The notes beneath the pieces were generated by a model. It was not told where the DNA came from. It saw nothing but the letters and a program-made list of their open reading frames with translations, and did not search any database. A program made the translations under genes and the position numbers. Shown here in pieces: positions 55,346 to 64,000 of a stretch of DNA of 64,000 nucleotides (the first letter of the stretch is position 1; the number at the start of each line of letters is the position of its first letter). Source of the DNA: Odontocerum albicorne (lineage: Eukaryota > Arthropoda > Insecta > Trichoptera > Odontoceridae). The stretch covers positions 3,495,887 to 3,559,886 of the forward strand of contig OX463844.1 in assembly GCA_949825065.1 (NCBI GenBank), written 5' to 3'.

Positions 55346-55477
55346 AATATTTTTTTTTACTGCATAGTGAAAAATGCTACACAAACCAAAAAACATGATA
55401 TACTATATATGATTACTGAATCGTCACCATGCAGTGTATGGCGACGATGCAGTTATCAAACGTTACAATGCCTTTAA

Positions 55478-56074
55478 CCCTTCCTTCCCTGTGATGTGTA
55501 AGTAGTACACATTGCTTCTAAAAACTTTAATATCTCTATAAATATAACAAATACTCGGTTCAGATTTTAGGTATTCCTCCGTAATACATTTACGCATTGA
55601 ATGAAAAAAATGATATAAATAATAATTAGCACTTATCGGCCACATCAAAGATGTTTTGTTAAAATAGGGAATAAATTCACCAATACAATCAAACGTGTGC
55701 CAGTGTGCTACGTAGGTATATTTATTCTAAAAAACCGCTATGGGTGAGGAAACGACGCTATTCCCGTCTCACTCTCACTCTATTTCGGTATATGGGAACG
55801 CCAGAGATAGAATCTCAGTTTGCTCGCTTCGGTAGCTTTCGGGCAGTCATTTAAGGTGGTCGTTTCGCCCGTTTCGTGAACGTCGGCCGATGTTTTTTTC
55901 ATGTTTTCAGCAATTAAATTTCAATTATTATCACTTTTGACTTCAAATTTTATTAATTTAAGTGATTGGCTATGAATATTCTTATTTTTCCGATTTTAAA
56001 TCGCTCATTTTTACATGTGTATTGAATACACAGCACCGGAACGTGCGGATTTTTTTAGCACAGGAAGGGAAAGG
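55478..56074 (+). mobile_element. TTAA MITE (piggyBac-type), copy 3
   Basis: TTAA at 55474-55477 and 56075-56078; ends CCCTTCCTTCCCTGTG and inverted CCTTTCCCTTCCTGTG. 597 bp. Shares TAATATCTCTATAAATATAA, GGTATTCCTCCGTAATACAT, TCACTCTCACTCTATTTCGG, CGTCGGCCGATGTTTTTT with copies 1 and 2. Confidence 0.93.
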
Positions 56075-56439
56075 TTAAATCTCCACATTGTTAACGTCTT
56101 TACATACTTTAAAAAAGCAATTCGTAATAAAAAATTATTTCATAATGTAAATAAAGCATTTTAATACCAATGTATCAACGTCGTCGTTGCTAGGCCTCAT
56201 AGTCAACGATCGCCTCGCCATTCGAATGTTAATCCTATCAGAAAGCGATGCTATGCCGTGGAGTTTTTTGTTTCCGTTCAAGTGAGTAAGCCGTTGCACA
56301 CCAGCAAACTCACCGGCCACACCGCTGTACTGAATCCGATGACACACCGAAGTGAGACGACCGGAGTACACCGGCATGTTTTTGTATAGTTAAATATTGA
56401 AAGTAAAGAAATAATCAAATACAATTAATAAAACAAATT

Positions 56440-56660
56440 TAGTAGATACTGTAATTTGTTTTTATCAAACACTGTTTATTTCCCTTTTTATAACGGTATA
56501 TCCTTAGCGGTTTCAAGGCTTTTACCTCATAATCAGGGAGGGCAAACAAGAATCATCCCCTGATGATGAGATGAAAGCCTTGAAACCGGTAAGGTTATAC
56601 CGTTATAAAAAGTTGAATAAACAGTGTTTGATAAAAACCAATAATAATGTCTTTAAATGT
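56440..56660. mobile_element. Foldback element with two head-to-head hammerhead-like cores
   Basis: Left arm TTTATCAAACACTGTTTATT..TAACGGTATATCC..AGCGGTTTCAAGGCTTTTACCTC; right arm is its inverse. Right core: CTGATGA 56560-56566, GAAA 56582-56585. Left core is mutated (CTGATTA on the minus strand). About 85-bp arms. Confidence 0.75.
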
Positions 56661-57525
56661 CAACAATGTTAATAATACATTAATTGAGTAGACATATTCA
56701 ACATAAAAAATAAGAAAACCACTTCAAAAGGATTGCCAACTGCTGTTAGATTAAATTACACTAGTGTGTTGGATACACCAGTTTTGCCAATATGGCAACT
56801 GTAATTAATTATACATCCAGCGTCGCAGATTAATTATCCCATTTCACTAAGAACAGATCTGTTGTGTGAAATCCAATACACAGTCAGCATGTAACATAGG
56901 GGTAGGAGATTGCATTCAAAACGTAATAAGATGTCGGTACGTCGACATGAGAAAAGGGAAAAAGAAACATAAAAGTTGATTGAGATACCATCGTTTTGTT
57001 TAGAGATTCGTAGAAGTGTGCCGTATATAATGTCGTTTACTTTGCGAGTGTGATATTTTTTTTTTCCGCCGGTGGAAATATTGCGAGCCGATAAGAAAAT
57101 AAACTCTCTCTAGTTTCGAGAGAGGAAAGGGAACAAAAAGGCTTGAGGTGGAACAGATGCGCAAAACGATTTTGATTGTATTCTGAATTTTGCTGTGAGT
57201 TTCTTTTTTTTTTGTTTTGTTTAGTATCCCCAAACGTGGTTAAATGGTAAATGACTATGTTTTATTTTTTGTTCTGAGAAAATATAAGCTGGTTTATTTT
57301 GCTTTTTTTTTCTTTGAAAATTGCTGTCTCAATTTGGGCGCACGAAGAAAGAAACGGTAACAGACTTTATTGTTTTCAAATATTTCATTTAGTGCATTTG
57401 AAGGTTAAATGTTCATGCAGAAAATATCTACCAGCGAATCAAAGGCTGATACCATTGTTGACGAATTAGAGAAAATACATTTCCTTTCGGTGAAATATCG
57501 TGTTTTTTTCAGGTTTTACATAATA
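56661..57525. other. Unannotated spacer
   Basis: AT-rich; no supported feature. Confidence 0.5.
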
Positions 57526-57650
57526 TTTTATTTATTTATTTTACACGTGATAAGAAATATACATAATTTGCGAATAAAATTATGTGTCCAAGTTAAATAA
57601 CAGCTGGTTTATTTATTTGAACACACAATTTTAATTGATTTCTACGTTAT
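57525..57650 (-). repeat. Dispersed repeat with CATGTGTAATAAATAAATA tail, copy 3 (short)
   Basis: TTTTACACGTGATAAGAAATATACATAATTTGCG and AACACACAATTTTAATTGAT, antisense of the tail at 43.7-43.8 kb. Confidence 0.65.
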
Positions 57651-57679
57651 TTTTCCTTCACCTGGCTTCACTTTATTAA

Positions 57680-57925
57680 ATTTATATTTTATTTATAGTT
57701 AAAGCATTAAAATTGTGGAGGTTTAAAGACATTGTAATTTGTTTTATCAAACACTGTTTATTCCACTTTATGTAACGGTATAACCCTACCGGTTTCAAGG
57801 TTTTCACCTCATCATCAGGGGAGTCTTGTTTGTGCTCCCCTGATGATGAGGTGAAAACCTTGAACCCGGTAGGGTTATAACGTTACACAAAATAGAATAA
57901 ACAATGTTTGAAAAACAAATCAGAA
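57680..57925. mobile_element. Foldback element with hammerhead-like cores, best copy
   Basis: Left arm AGGTTTAAAGACATTGTAAT, ATCAAACACTGTTTATTCC, TAACGGTATAACCCTACCGG, TTTCAAGGTTTTCACCTCAT, CATCAGGGGAG; 11-nt centre TCTTGTTTGTG; right arm inverted. Minus-strand core intact: CTGATGA (57812-57818), GAGG/CCTT stem, GAAA (57793-57796). Plus-strand core has GAAC instead of GAAA. Confidence 0.8.
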
Positions 57926-58021
57926 AAATGATGTTTTTTTTTATTAATTTGGTATTGTATTTTTTTCCTCTACAAACAAAAATTTTATTAACCCGCCTTC
58001 AACTCAAAATGTTTTAAAGCA

Positions 58022-58085
58022 AATGTGAGTTTGGTTGGAAGAGATTACCACGTGGTAATTAAATCTCCATCTTTTATACTGTACG
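58022..58085 (+). repeat. SINE/LINE tail
   Basis: GTTGGAAGAGATTACCACGTGG..TAAATCTCC, a decayed copy of the shared GGTTGGAAGAGATTGCC tail. Confidence 0.5.
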
Positions 58086-58374
58086 ATCAAGTATTAAATT
58101 AAGAAATAAAAACTCTGTTTGCTTATTTATTTAGTGTAAAAATTAATATAAACAGTTTACATTCGAATTGCATTTACATTTTTTTTCATAAATGTGATTT
58201 TGTAACACTTATCCGTGTTGAGGCACTTACCTTCATTTCACTTAGGTTTTTTTAATTGTTTCAGCGTCATTTAAGTTGACTGTATTGTATAACACTTTCG
58301 TTGTACAAATCACAACCTAGATAGTTAGTTTCCATGTGTTATTTTTTTTTATAAAAATAAGTTTCCATGTGAAT

Positions 58375-58440
58375 CTCACTCGCAACCCTCTGGTTAGAAC
58401 ACGAGTGCCTTACAAACAATGCCACGGCGTTCAAAATTAT
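58375..58440 (-). mobile_element. tRNA-derived SINE head fragment
   Basis: The minus strand reads GCATTGTTTGTAAGGCACTC (A box-like) and GAGGGTTGCGAGTGAG (B-box position, degenerate). Directly follows the LINE 3' end. Confidence 0.4.
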
Positions 58441-58925
58441 TGGTTTTAAAACTTCTTTCTTTCGATTGTCTTGCAGCCTATATCGAGCTTCGGCCTTCGT
58501 CAATCTTCGCCTCCAACTCCTCCTGTCTTCCGCCACGACCCTCCAATTATGCGCTTGCAGCAGCCGGGTTGCGTCCCTCTCAACTTTGTCCTCCCATCGC
58601 AGCCTCGGCCTGCCCACTCTCCTTCCACCGGGGTGTCCCTCCAGGATTCTTTTGGGTGCTCGCGATGACAGCATTCTTTGCACATGTCCGGCCCATCTTA
58701 ATCTGTTCAATCTGACATGTATAGAGAGCTTGGGAGCTTTGTAGATATTATACAGCTCGTCGTTGTGTCGTATTCGCCAGGTTTCACCGTCATTCACGGA
58801 ACCCAGGATCCTACGTTGTACTCTTCTCTCGAAGGCATCCAGCAACTCGACGGATTTAGCTGTCAGTGTCCATGCTTCGCATCCATATGCCATAACTGTT
58901 CTAATAATTGTTTTGTATAGGTTTT
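58441..58925 (-). pseudogene. Group F LINE C-terminus, best preserved
   Basis: Continuous minus-strand frame from LYKTIIRTVMAYGCEAWTLT through SVELLDAFERRVQRRILGSV, NDGETWRIRHNDELYNIYKA, LNRLRWAGHVQRM, GGRRVGRPRLRWEDKVERDA and RRSWRRRLTKAEARYRL. These are the standard post-RT blocks (YG.E.W.L, FERR..RRI.G, RW.GHV.RM, GRPR.RW.D, W......A). No stop in the recognisable LINE part, and GC is higher than around it, suggesting a recent insertion. Truncated at the 5' side near 58925, so no RT. Not independently mobile. Confidence 0.92.
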
Positions 58926-59930
58926 AAAACTACATTATAGAATAATATATTTTTTACTATTAAAAATTTAATTTACAATTTTTTACAACTAATGAAAAGT
59001 ACTTTTAAAGCCACTGGAATACGACCGTTCTACTACTAAAACACGGAGTTCGTTATTGAGGATCATGTAAATTATTAAATAATTCCTTATAATCGAAATA
59101 ATATTAACCACTTGTTTATGAGCACCCAGTACAACCATCCATCGAATATGATCGTAATTGAATAAGCAATGATCCTTTAATCTTCGCAGTGTGGGTAGGA
59201 ATAACAATAAAAGCAAACATATACAGTGTGTGTCGGCTGTAATGTATTTACTTTAACGTTTATTGAACTTGATCGAGTAATGGATAATTTATAGATGTAA
59301 GAGTATATTAACATTTCCAATTGTCTGGATTATAATATATTGCTTTTTGTTGATACAAAAAGGGATATTTTTGTGGATATATCAAGATGAATTTTTGTGG
59401 ATATATCAAGATGATTTTTTGTAGATAAGTAAAAAGATATGATATTGTTAAAGATACCTTATTTTGAATATTTAATAAAATCGATGCCTTAAGCAAAATA
59501 ATTGAATTTTAATAAAATTAACTTTTAGACATGCGTTTCATAAAAATTGTCACCATATGTTGTCTGGTTAATCTATCTACAGTATTAGCAGGGAGGACCA
59601 AGGCCTGAGTGAATGTGATGAAATGCAAGTAGCCTGAAAGAGTGGGCGTGTACGTGTGGATAAAAAGAAATGAACAAAATATTAGTTGTAAGCTTTGTTA
59701 TCTAGTTATAATTTAGAATGTAAAGTATTTCTAAGAAATTAAATATTACGATATTAAAAATTTTAAGTTACATGACAATAATTAAAATGAAGTGGGCTTA
59801 TACTCGTAGTTTTTATATAGAAATTAGATTAGTTTTTAAGTGATAAATATGTATATAAGTGTAGCTTTTAGCAAATTTATATATTAGAAATTACTTTAAT
59901 AAATAAAAAAAAATATATGTATTTGAGAAA
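58926..59930. other. Unannotated AT-rich region
   Basis: Contains a 28-bp repeat (next entry). No gene seen. Confidence 0.5.
59366..59425. repeat. 28-bp direct repeat, two to three copies
   Basis: TTTTTGTGGATATATCAAGATGA occurs at about 59368 and 59393, with a decayed third (TTTTTTGTAGATAAG). Confidence 0.85.
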
Positions 59931-59937
59931 AAAATTA

Positions 59938-60457
59938 AGGCCTCGACCACACAGGTAGGAACCTCGCTTGGTGCTTATAGCTACGCTGCGAGCTAGGCGA
60001 TATATCCTAGCAAAACAATGAATCGTATACTATCGCAATGACCACATTGCACGCTTCGCGCTACGCTACATGACGATTAGTCACCTTGTGAGTCTCCTAG
60101 CGAACAGACGTGTTGGTTAATTTTATTGTGTCACCAAGTGATTTTACAAGATGGCGGAAGTTTTAATAACAGCTGTGTATAAAAGGGAGCCTTTGTGGAA
60201 CCCATCGAGCAAATTACACAAAAATGCACCTGTAATAAAATCACTTAGGAATAAAGTTGCACAGGAAGTACTCGTAAATAAAGATGGTAAGTTGTAATGA
60301 AATTGGTTAGTTTTGAGAGTGGCATCGTGTGTTGACTCAACCGCTCCCAAATGTCAAATGAATTTGTGCGAAGCACTTTGGTGTGGCCAAGCATGAAGTC
60401 ACCTAGTCTATTAGTCACATAGCACCTAGCGAAGCACTTTGGTGTGGCCTTAGCCTT
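59938..60457 (+). mobile_element. PIF/Harbinger-like element carrying a MADF exon
   Basis: Left end TTAAGGCCTCGACCACACAGG, right end inverted ATTAAGGCTAAGGCCACACC; TTA-type duplicates at the borders (59935-59937, 60455-60457). Subterminal AGCACCTAGCGAAGCACTTTGGTGTGGCC occurs near the right end in two direct copies (60372, 60432). 520 bp. PIF/Harbinger elements use a 3-bp TWA target and encode a Myb/MADF-type partner protein, which agrees with the content. Confidence 0.65.
60151..60297 (+). CDS. MADF-domain N-terminal exon (Harbinger partner protein), partial
   Basis: ATG after CAAG at 60151 opens MAEVLITAVYKREPLWNPSS then KLHKNAPVIKSLRNKVAQEV and LVNKDG. The pattern L...V...P.LW......+.......LR.+VA.EV is the start of a MADF (Myb/SANT-like) DNA-binding domain. 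A good splice donor, GTAAGT, begins at 60287; unspliced, the frame stops at 60297 (49 codons with stop). No acceptor or second exon is within the element, so only the first half of the domain (three-helix fold, about 80-90 residues) remains. In Harbinger elements such proteins are thought to aid nuclear import and terminus binding of the DDE transposase. It could instead be a captured host exon. Confidence 0.6.
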   Translation: MAEVLITAVYKREPLWNPSSKLHKNAPVIKSLRNKVAQEVLVNKDGKL

Positions 60458-60659
60458 AATGGAAATAATCGAAGCAATGATCCGGTTGCAATGTTTCTGC
60501 ATCATAAACATTGCAACAGGATGAATGACGAGTGGAAAGGATTTATGTGAGCTCGTGAGTGTGGGTCTCTTCTTGTTGTTTTAATTTTGGTTGTTTTTGT
60601 ATTTGTGTTTCTGTGTATTTTTTTGTTTTAATTTGTATTCTTATGATTGTGTGCGGTAT

Positions 60660-61012
60660 ATTGTGGGATGAATATTTTTGGTCTTTCTGGAGTGATAATG
60701 TGTGAGGAGTTGAATTTCGCAAGATGTTTCCAGTTGTAGTTGAGTGTCACTGTTTGTCAGGTTGATGAGAGCGTGCAACGGTTTTTTTTTTGTGTAATCA
60801 AAAATCGGAAAGAAGTATCGATTTATTTTTTCATGCTAAATATCTTCAGTGAGATACAGGCAAAAGTCTAGTTTACTGGGGATACGACAAATGAAAGACA
60901 ACAAACCCAGATCCATTAAAATTGTATGTCAAAATCAAATTACCTGTTGTTTTTTCTCAAATTGTGTATATTTCTTGTCATGTGTAATAATAAATAGATA
61001 AATAAACAATTT
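60660..61012 (+). repeat. Dispersed repeat with CATGTGTAATAAATAAATA tail, copy 4 (long)
   Basis: GGTCTTTCTGGAGTGATAAT, TGAGTGTCACTGTTTGTCAG, AGAAGTATCGATTTATTTTT, CAGTGAGATACAGGCAAAAG, CCCAGATCCATTAAAATTG, TTCTTGTCATGTGTAATAA. Colinear with 43490-43815. Confidence 0.82.
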
Positions 61013-61059
61013 CTGAGACGAATATTTATTTAATTATATATAGACTTTATTTTAATGTG

Positions 61060-61110
61060 TACAAATAGCAAATTTATTGCCATTCGACAATCTCTTCCGA
61101 CCTATCATAC
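61060..61110 (-). repeat. SINE/LINE tail, antisense
   Basis: AAATTTATTGCCATTCGACAATCTCTTCCGACC, the antisense of the shared GGTTGGAAGAGATTGCC tail. Confidence 0.5.
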
Positions 61111-61540
61111 GAGAGCTTTGATTATTTGTAGGTGAAAGAATAAAGTTAGGAAGAAGAAGGCAACTGTTAATTATCAATATTATTTCAAACAAAGGCTTCT
61201 ACTTGTAAAGCAGGCACCATATAATTTTGTTAATATTTCAGGTTTTTATGATTGAATACATTCAACTCGTACCGTTTTTGCTTAGTAAAATATTTGGCTG
61301 AAATGAAAATTGAAAATTAATTCTTAATGAGGGTTTTAGCAGAAAAGCGAGTTGGAATTAAGCTGGGTGTTATGTACGTTCACTAATGGAGTGGCATTTC
61401 ATGCGAATAATTCTAGTTACTTCAGATTCTTTGGTTCCAGCATTTGTTATTTCTATATTAATATGGTGTTGCTTTTCTGGAATGAATCTTAACCACGGTT
61501 TGATACATGACGTATGTATTATATATGAATTTGGTGTAAA
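61111..61540. other. Unannotated spacer
   Basis: No supported feature. Confidence 0.5.
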
Positions 61541-61944
61541 GCAGTGATTCTCAACGGGGGTAATATTACCCCCTTGATGTTGATTGAATTTTTTAGGGGT
61601 CATTGCGGTTTGTAAAATTGTTAGGGAGGCGTTAGTAATTTTGAAGGGGTAATTGTGGTATTTTTAAATATTCCATTCATAAAAAAAATATGCCTGACTG
61701 AATATAATGCATAAGTTTGTCCATCTTCGTACCCCGTTGAAACAGGTTTCTAGGCGGAGAGTTATATATTATACTAACAAAAAATATAAATCAGCTAGAA
61801 ATTGAGAGTCGTAGAGATTCGAGACTTTTTATTTAAAAAAACTGCAACCAAATACATAATAACTCTTGAAAAATCCTCAAACACAGGGTTCGTGTAAATA
61901 AGTTGATAATATTTATTACTTTTTCCGATTTTATAATCGTTTTA

Positions 61945-62050
61945 ATTAAAAATGTGTAAGAAGTATGAATGTGGAGGAGGCAAACAAAGCATGTCGTTAT
62001 AAGAAAGCTTTATTCTCTATTCTCTCTGCCTACCTAAACAGATAAATGGC
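61945..62050 (+). pseudogene. Group A LINE extreme 3' end
   Basis: VRSMNVEEANKACRYKKALF then SILSAYLNR, like 2.6 kb. Short. Confidence 0.6.
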
Positions 62051-62248
62051 GTTTTAGCGAAATGGTTCTAATGGGACGTGATGATGTTGATTGTTGGTTG
62101 ATAAATAAAATACGTCAATTAGCAATGCGTCAATTAGCAATCGGTATGTGGGTATTTATACATTTCAGAATGGGCGCGGGAGTGCGCCCGCGATATATTT
62201 TTATCTCGCTTCTGTGCGTACAGAAATGGTCGATTGAAGTATTGTAGA

Positions 62249-62379
62249 CATCGTAAATAGTATTGTGGGTAAACAATTTGTTTGCGAAACCGGCGAGACA
62301 GCGTGATGCGTTCTCTTTCTACTGTGGAATGTATCGTAAATAGTATTGTGGGTAAACAATTTGTTTACGGAACCGGCGC
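62249..62379. repeat. 83-bp direct repeat, two copies
   Basis: ATCGTAAATAGTATTGTGGG, TAAACAATTTGTTT, GAAACCGGCG at 62250 and 62333. Confidence 0.92.
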
Positions 62380-62702
62380 GATGTCCGGCCGCGTCAATGT
62401 TTTGGTATGTGACCTTTGGACATATCCAAAGGTCGTTTCGTCGGTCGTTGACCGTATGTGTTGACAATATTCAGCGACGACCGTGGTTCCCACAGCGTGA
62501 TAGAATGTATATGTGTTTAGTTATTATTAGTTTTGTAACAAATATAATTGATTGTTTACCAAAACAATTTTTTGTGGTATTATATATAATGTTTACCTTT
62601 TTACATTGCAAGAAGAAGAATATTCAATGTTAAACTAAGGGGGTTTAATTAATCTAAAAATGATTTAAGGGAGCGTTGTTCAAAAAAGATTGAGAAAACC
62701 TG

Positions 62703-63440
62703 TTTATCCCAGGCAAGGGGTGATGATACACATCACATATCCTCGCGGGTTCTTCTTCGTAGACAGTATCTAAACGTCGTTTAATTTCTACTGGGATTTT
62801 CTTTTCTTTTTAATCGTACTTTTAATCCGTCGTTGGTACTGTAACGATGGTCGCTATCAGTGTAGCACGTGTCCTATTAGGACGTGCTGATGATTTTGAT
62901 ATCGACATCGTTATCTTCGTTTTAACTGATTCTGCGTTACTTCTCGTACAGAATCATCAATATAGCGGATTGCTTATTTCTATATAAGTCATGATGATCT
63001 TGATTTGTTGTCAATAAATATGGACTCAGGAATGCGGATATAAATCGATAAGTGGACAGCAGGTAAATAAATAACAAAGTCTTGACAGTTGACTGAATGA
63101 CAATACGAATATATGTTTATTTATCCGAGCGCAGGTCTTTTATACAAATGGGTGAACCAGTTCGCGCTACATGCTCCGTCTCGCTCTGGCACGTAAATTG
63201 GCGGTAGGTTAATTATTTATATTTGGAGATGACTGGACAAATCGCGGGTACTATAAAAATAGTAAACATTGTCGCCGTTCTTGACGTGTAGCTATCTATG
63301 AATACTTGATCGGTCAATGACCCTGTATGTTTATGATCAACAATAATTAATTTAATTTATTTGTGTTTTAACAATTCACTCGTTATTTTGACAATTCATT
63401 TAGGTAGGTATACAGGCAGGTACAGTACTATTATGTTCAC
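62703..63440. other. Unannotated spacer
   Basis: GCACGTGTCCTATTAGGACGTGC at 62866 is a near-perfect palindrome. No gene seen. Confidence 0.5.
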
Positions 63441-63447
63441 ACTCTGA

Positions 63448-63968
63448 TAAATCATCACTTATGATGGAGTATATAAATCATCACTTATGATGGAGTATAT
63501 AAATCATCACTTATGATGGAGTATATAAATCATCACTTATGATGGAGTGTATAAATCATCACCTATGATGGAGTATGTAAATCATCACTTATGATGGAGT
63601 ATATAAATCATCACTTCTGATGGAGTATGTAAATCATCACTTATGATGGGGTATATAAATCATCACTTATGATAAAGTATATAAATCATCACTTATAATG
63701 AAGTATATGAATCATCACTTATGATGGAGTATATAAATCATACTTATGATGGAGTATGTAACTCATCACTTATGATATAGTATATAAATCATCACTTATG
63801 ATGGAGTATATAAATCATCACTTCTGATGGAGTATATAAATCATCACATATGATGGAGTATATAAATCATAACTTATGATGGAGTATGTAACCCATCACT
63901 TATGATAGAGTATATAAACCATCACTTATGATGGGGTATATAAATCATCACTTATGATGGAGTATATT
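63448..63968. repeat. 26-bp tandem repeat, about 20 copies
   Basis: Unit AAATCATCACTTATGATGGA plus GTATAT. Each unit contains the imperfect palindrome CATCACTTATGATG. Variants cluster in the second half. The array ends about 32 bp before the window end. Confidence 0.97.
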
Positions 63969-64000
63969 TAGACATTTGTTTCTTCGGTACATGATAACAT

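Larger units (their letters stand above)
61542..62702. mobile_element. Possible hAT element
   Basis: Left end CAGTGATTCTCAACGGGG; right end inverted CAGGTTTTCTCAATCTTT; both resemble the CAGTGGTTCTCAA-type ends of Charlie-like hATs. GGGGGTAATATTACCCCC inside the left end is a palindrome. The 8-bp flanks (GTGTAAAG, TTTATCCC) do not match, and the interior contains a LINE remnant, so the pairing is uncertain. Confidence 0.35.

Noticed and set aside
55115..55396. 93-codon minus-strand frame (SPNNLFGSIFKI repeats)
   Set aside because: Antisense reading of the 36-bp array.
58419..58744. Three overlapping plus-strand open frames of 65-98 codons
   Set aside because: They are antisense shadows of the group F LINE coding end.

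Overview
The window looks like intergenic or heterochromatin-like DNA from an AT-rich arthropod genome, most likely an insect. The evidence is the AT-rich composition, decayed non-LTR retrotransposon C-termini of types common in insects, tRNA-headed SINEs, Tc1/mariner, hAT and TTAA-target (piggyBac-type) miniature elements, and long minisatellite arrays. Lepidoptera or a related order is a guess from the LINE types, not a demonstrated assignment. I found no convincing complete host gene, no rRNA, no confident functional tRNA and no prokaryotic feature.

For reference I group the LINE remnants by their conserved C-terminal text. Group A (GRGRPRK; about ten remnants, e.g. 0.6, 2.6, 5.5, 12.8, 18.3, 24.9, 37.5, 46, 52.5, 53.6 and 62 kb). 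Group B (RTE-like with a (GAA)n tail; 13.4, 20.3 and 51.9 kb). Group C (1.1-1.6 kb). Group D (RLWN/Jockey-CR1 type, with a conserved 3' UTR; 9.9, 17.6, 33.2, 36.8-37.5, 48.2 and 49.4 kb). Group E (RTE-X-like; 50.1 kb). Group F (58.4-58.9 kb, the best preserved). Group G (5.2 and 30.2-31.2 kb). Group H (EGRRN..; 2.1, 10.9, 32.3-32.9 and 53.1 kb). All are 5'-truncated 3' ends.

Layout. 0-7 kb: a 218-bp (TA)n, LINE ends, a foldback element, an inverted-repeat MITE, and 182-bp and 51-bp tandem arrays that grew out of LINE or repeat fragments. 7-13 kb: deleted mariner copies, SINE heads and LINE tails. 13-21 kb: an RTE-like insertion with a 36-bp target duplication, a TTAA MITE, a hAT-like MITE and more LINE ends. 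21-23 kb: a hAT element with an exact 8-bp target duplication inside an apparent TTAA element. 25.3-27.2 kb: a 73-bp satellite with a perfect 583-bp higher-order duplication. 28.5-31.2 kb: a foldback containing a hAT MITE, a second TTAA MITE, and a LINE split by another repeat. 32-45 kb: SINEs, LINE ends, another TTAA element, and a duplicated mariner locus. 45-56 kb: SINEs, LINE ends, 31-bp and 36-bp arrays, and a third TTAA MITE. 56-58 kb: two palindromic elements carrying hammerhead-ribozyme-like cores. 58-64 kb: the fresh LINE end, a Harbinger-like element with a MADF-domain exon, a possible hAT, and a 26-bp array running to near the window end.

The most interesting signals are the repeated CUGANGA-stem-GAAA cores in several foldback or retroelement ends (hammerhead-like, possibly Penelope-related), three full TTAA MITEs of one family, a mariner family amplified from one deletion derivative, and a small MADF exon with a splice donor inside terminal inverted repeats. 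Nothing here behaves as a set of cooperating host genes; the relations are parasitic: SINE tails match LINE tails, MITEs depend on full-length transposases elsewhere, and elements nest in each other.
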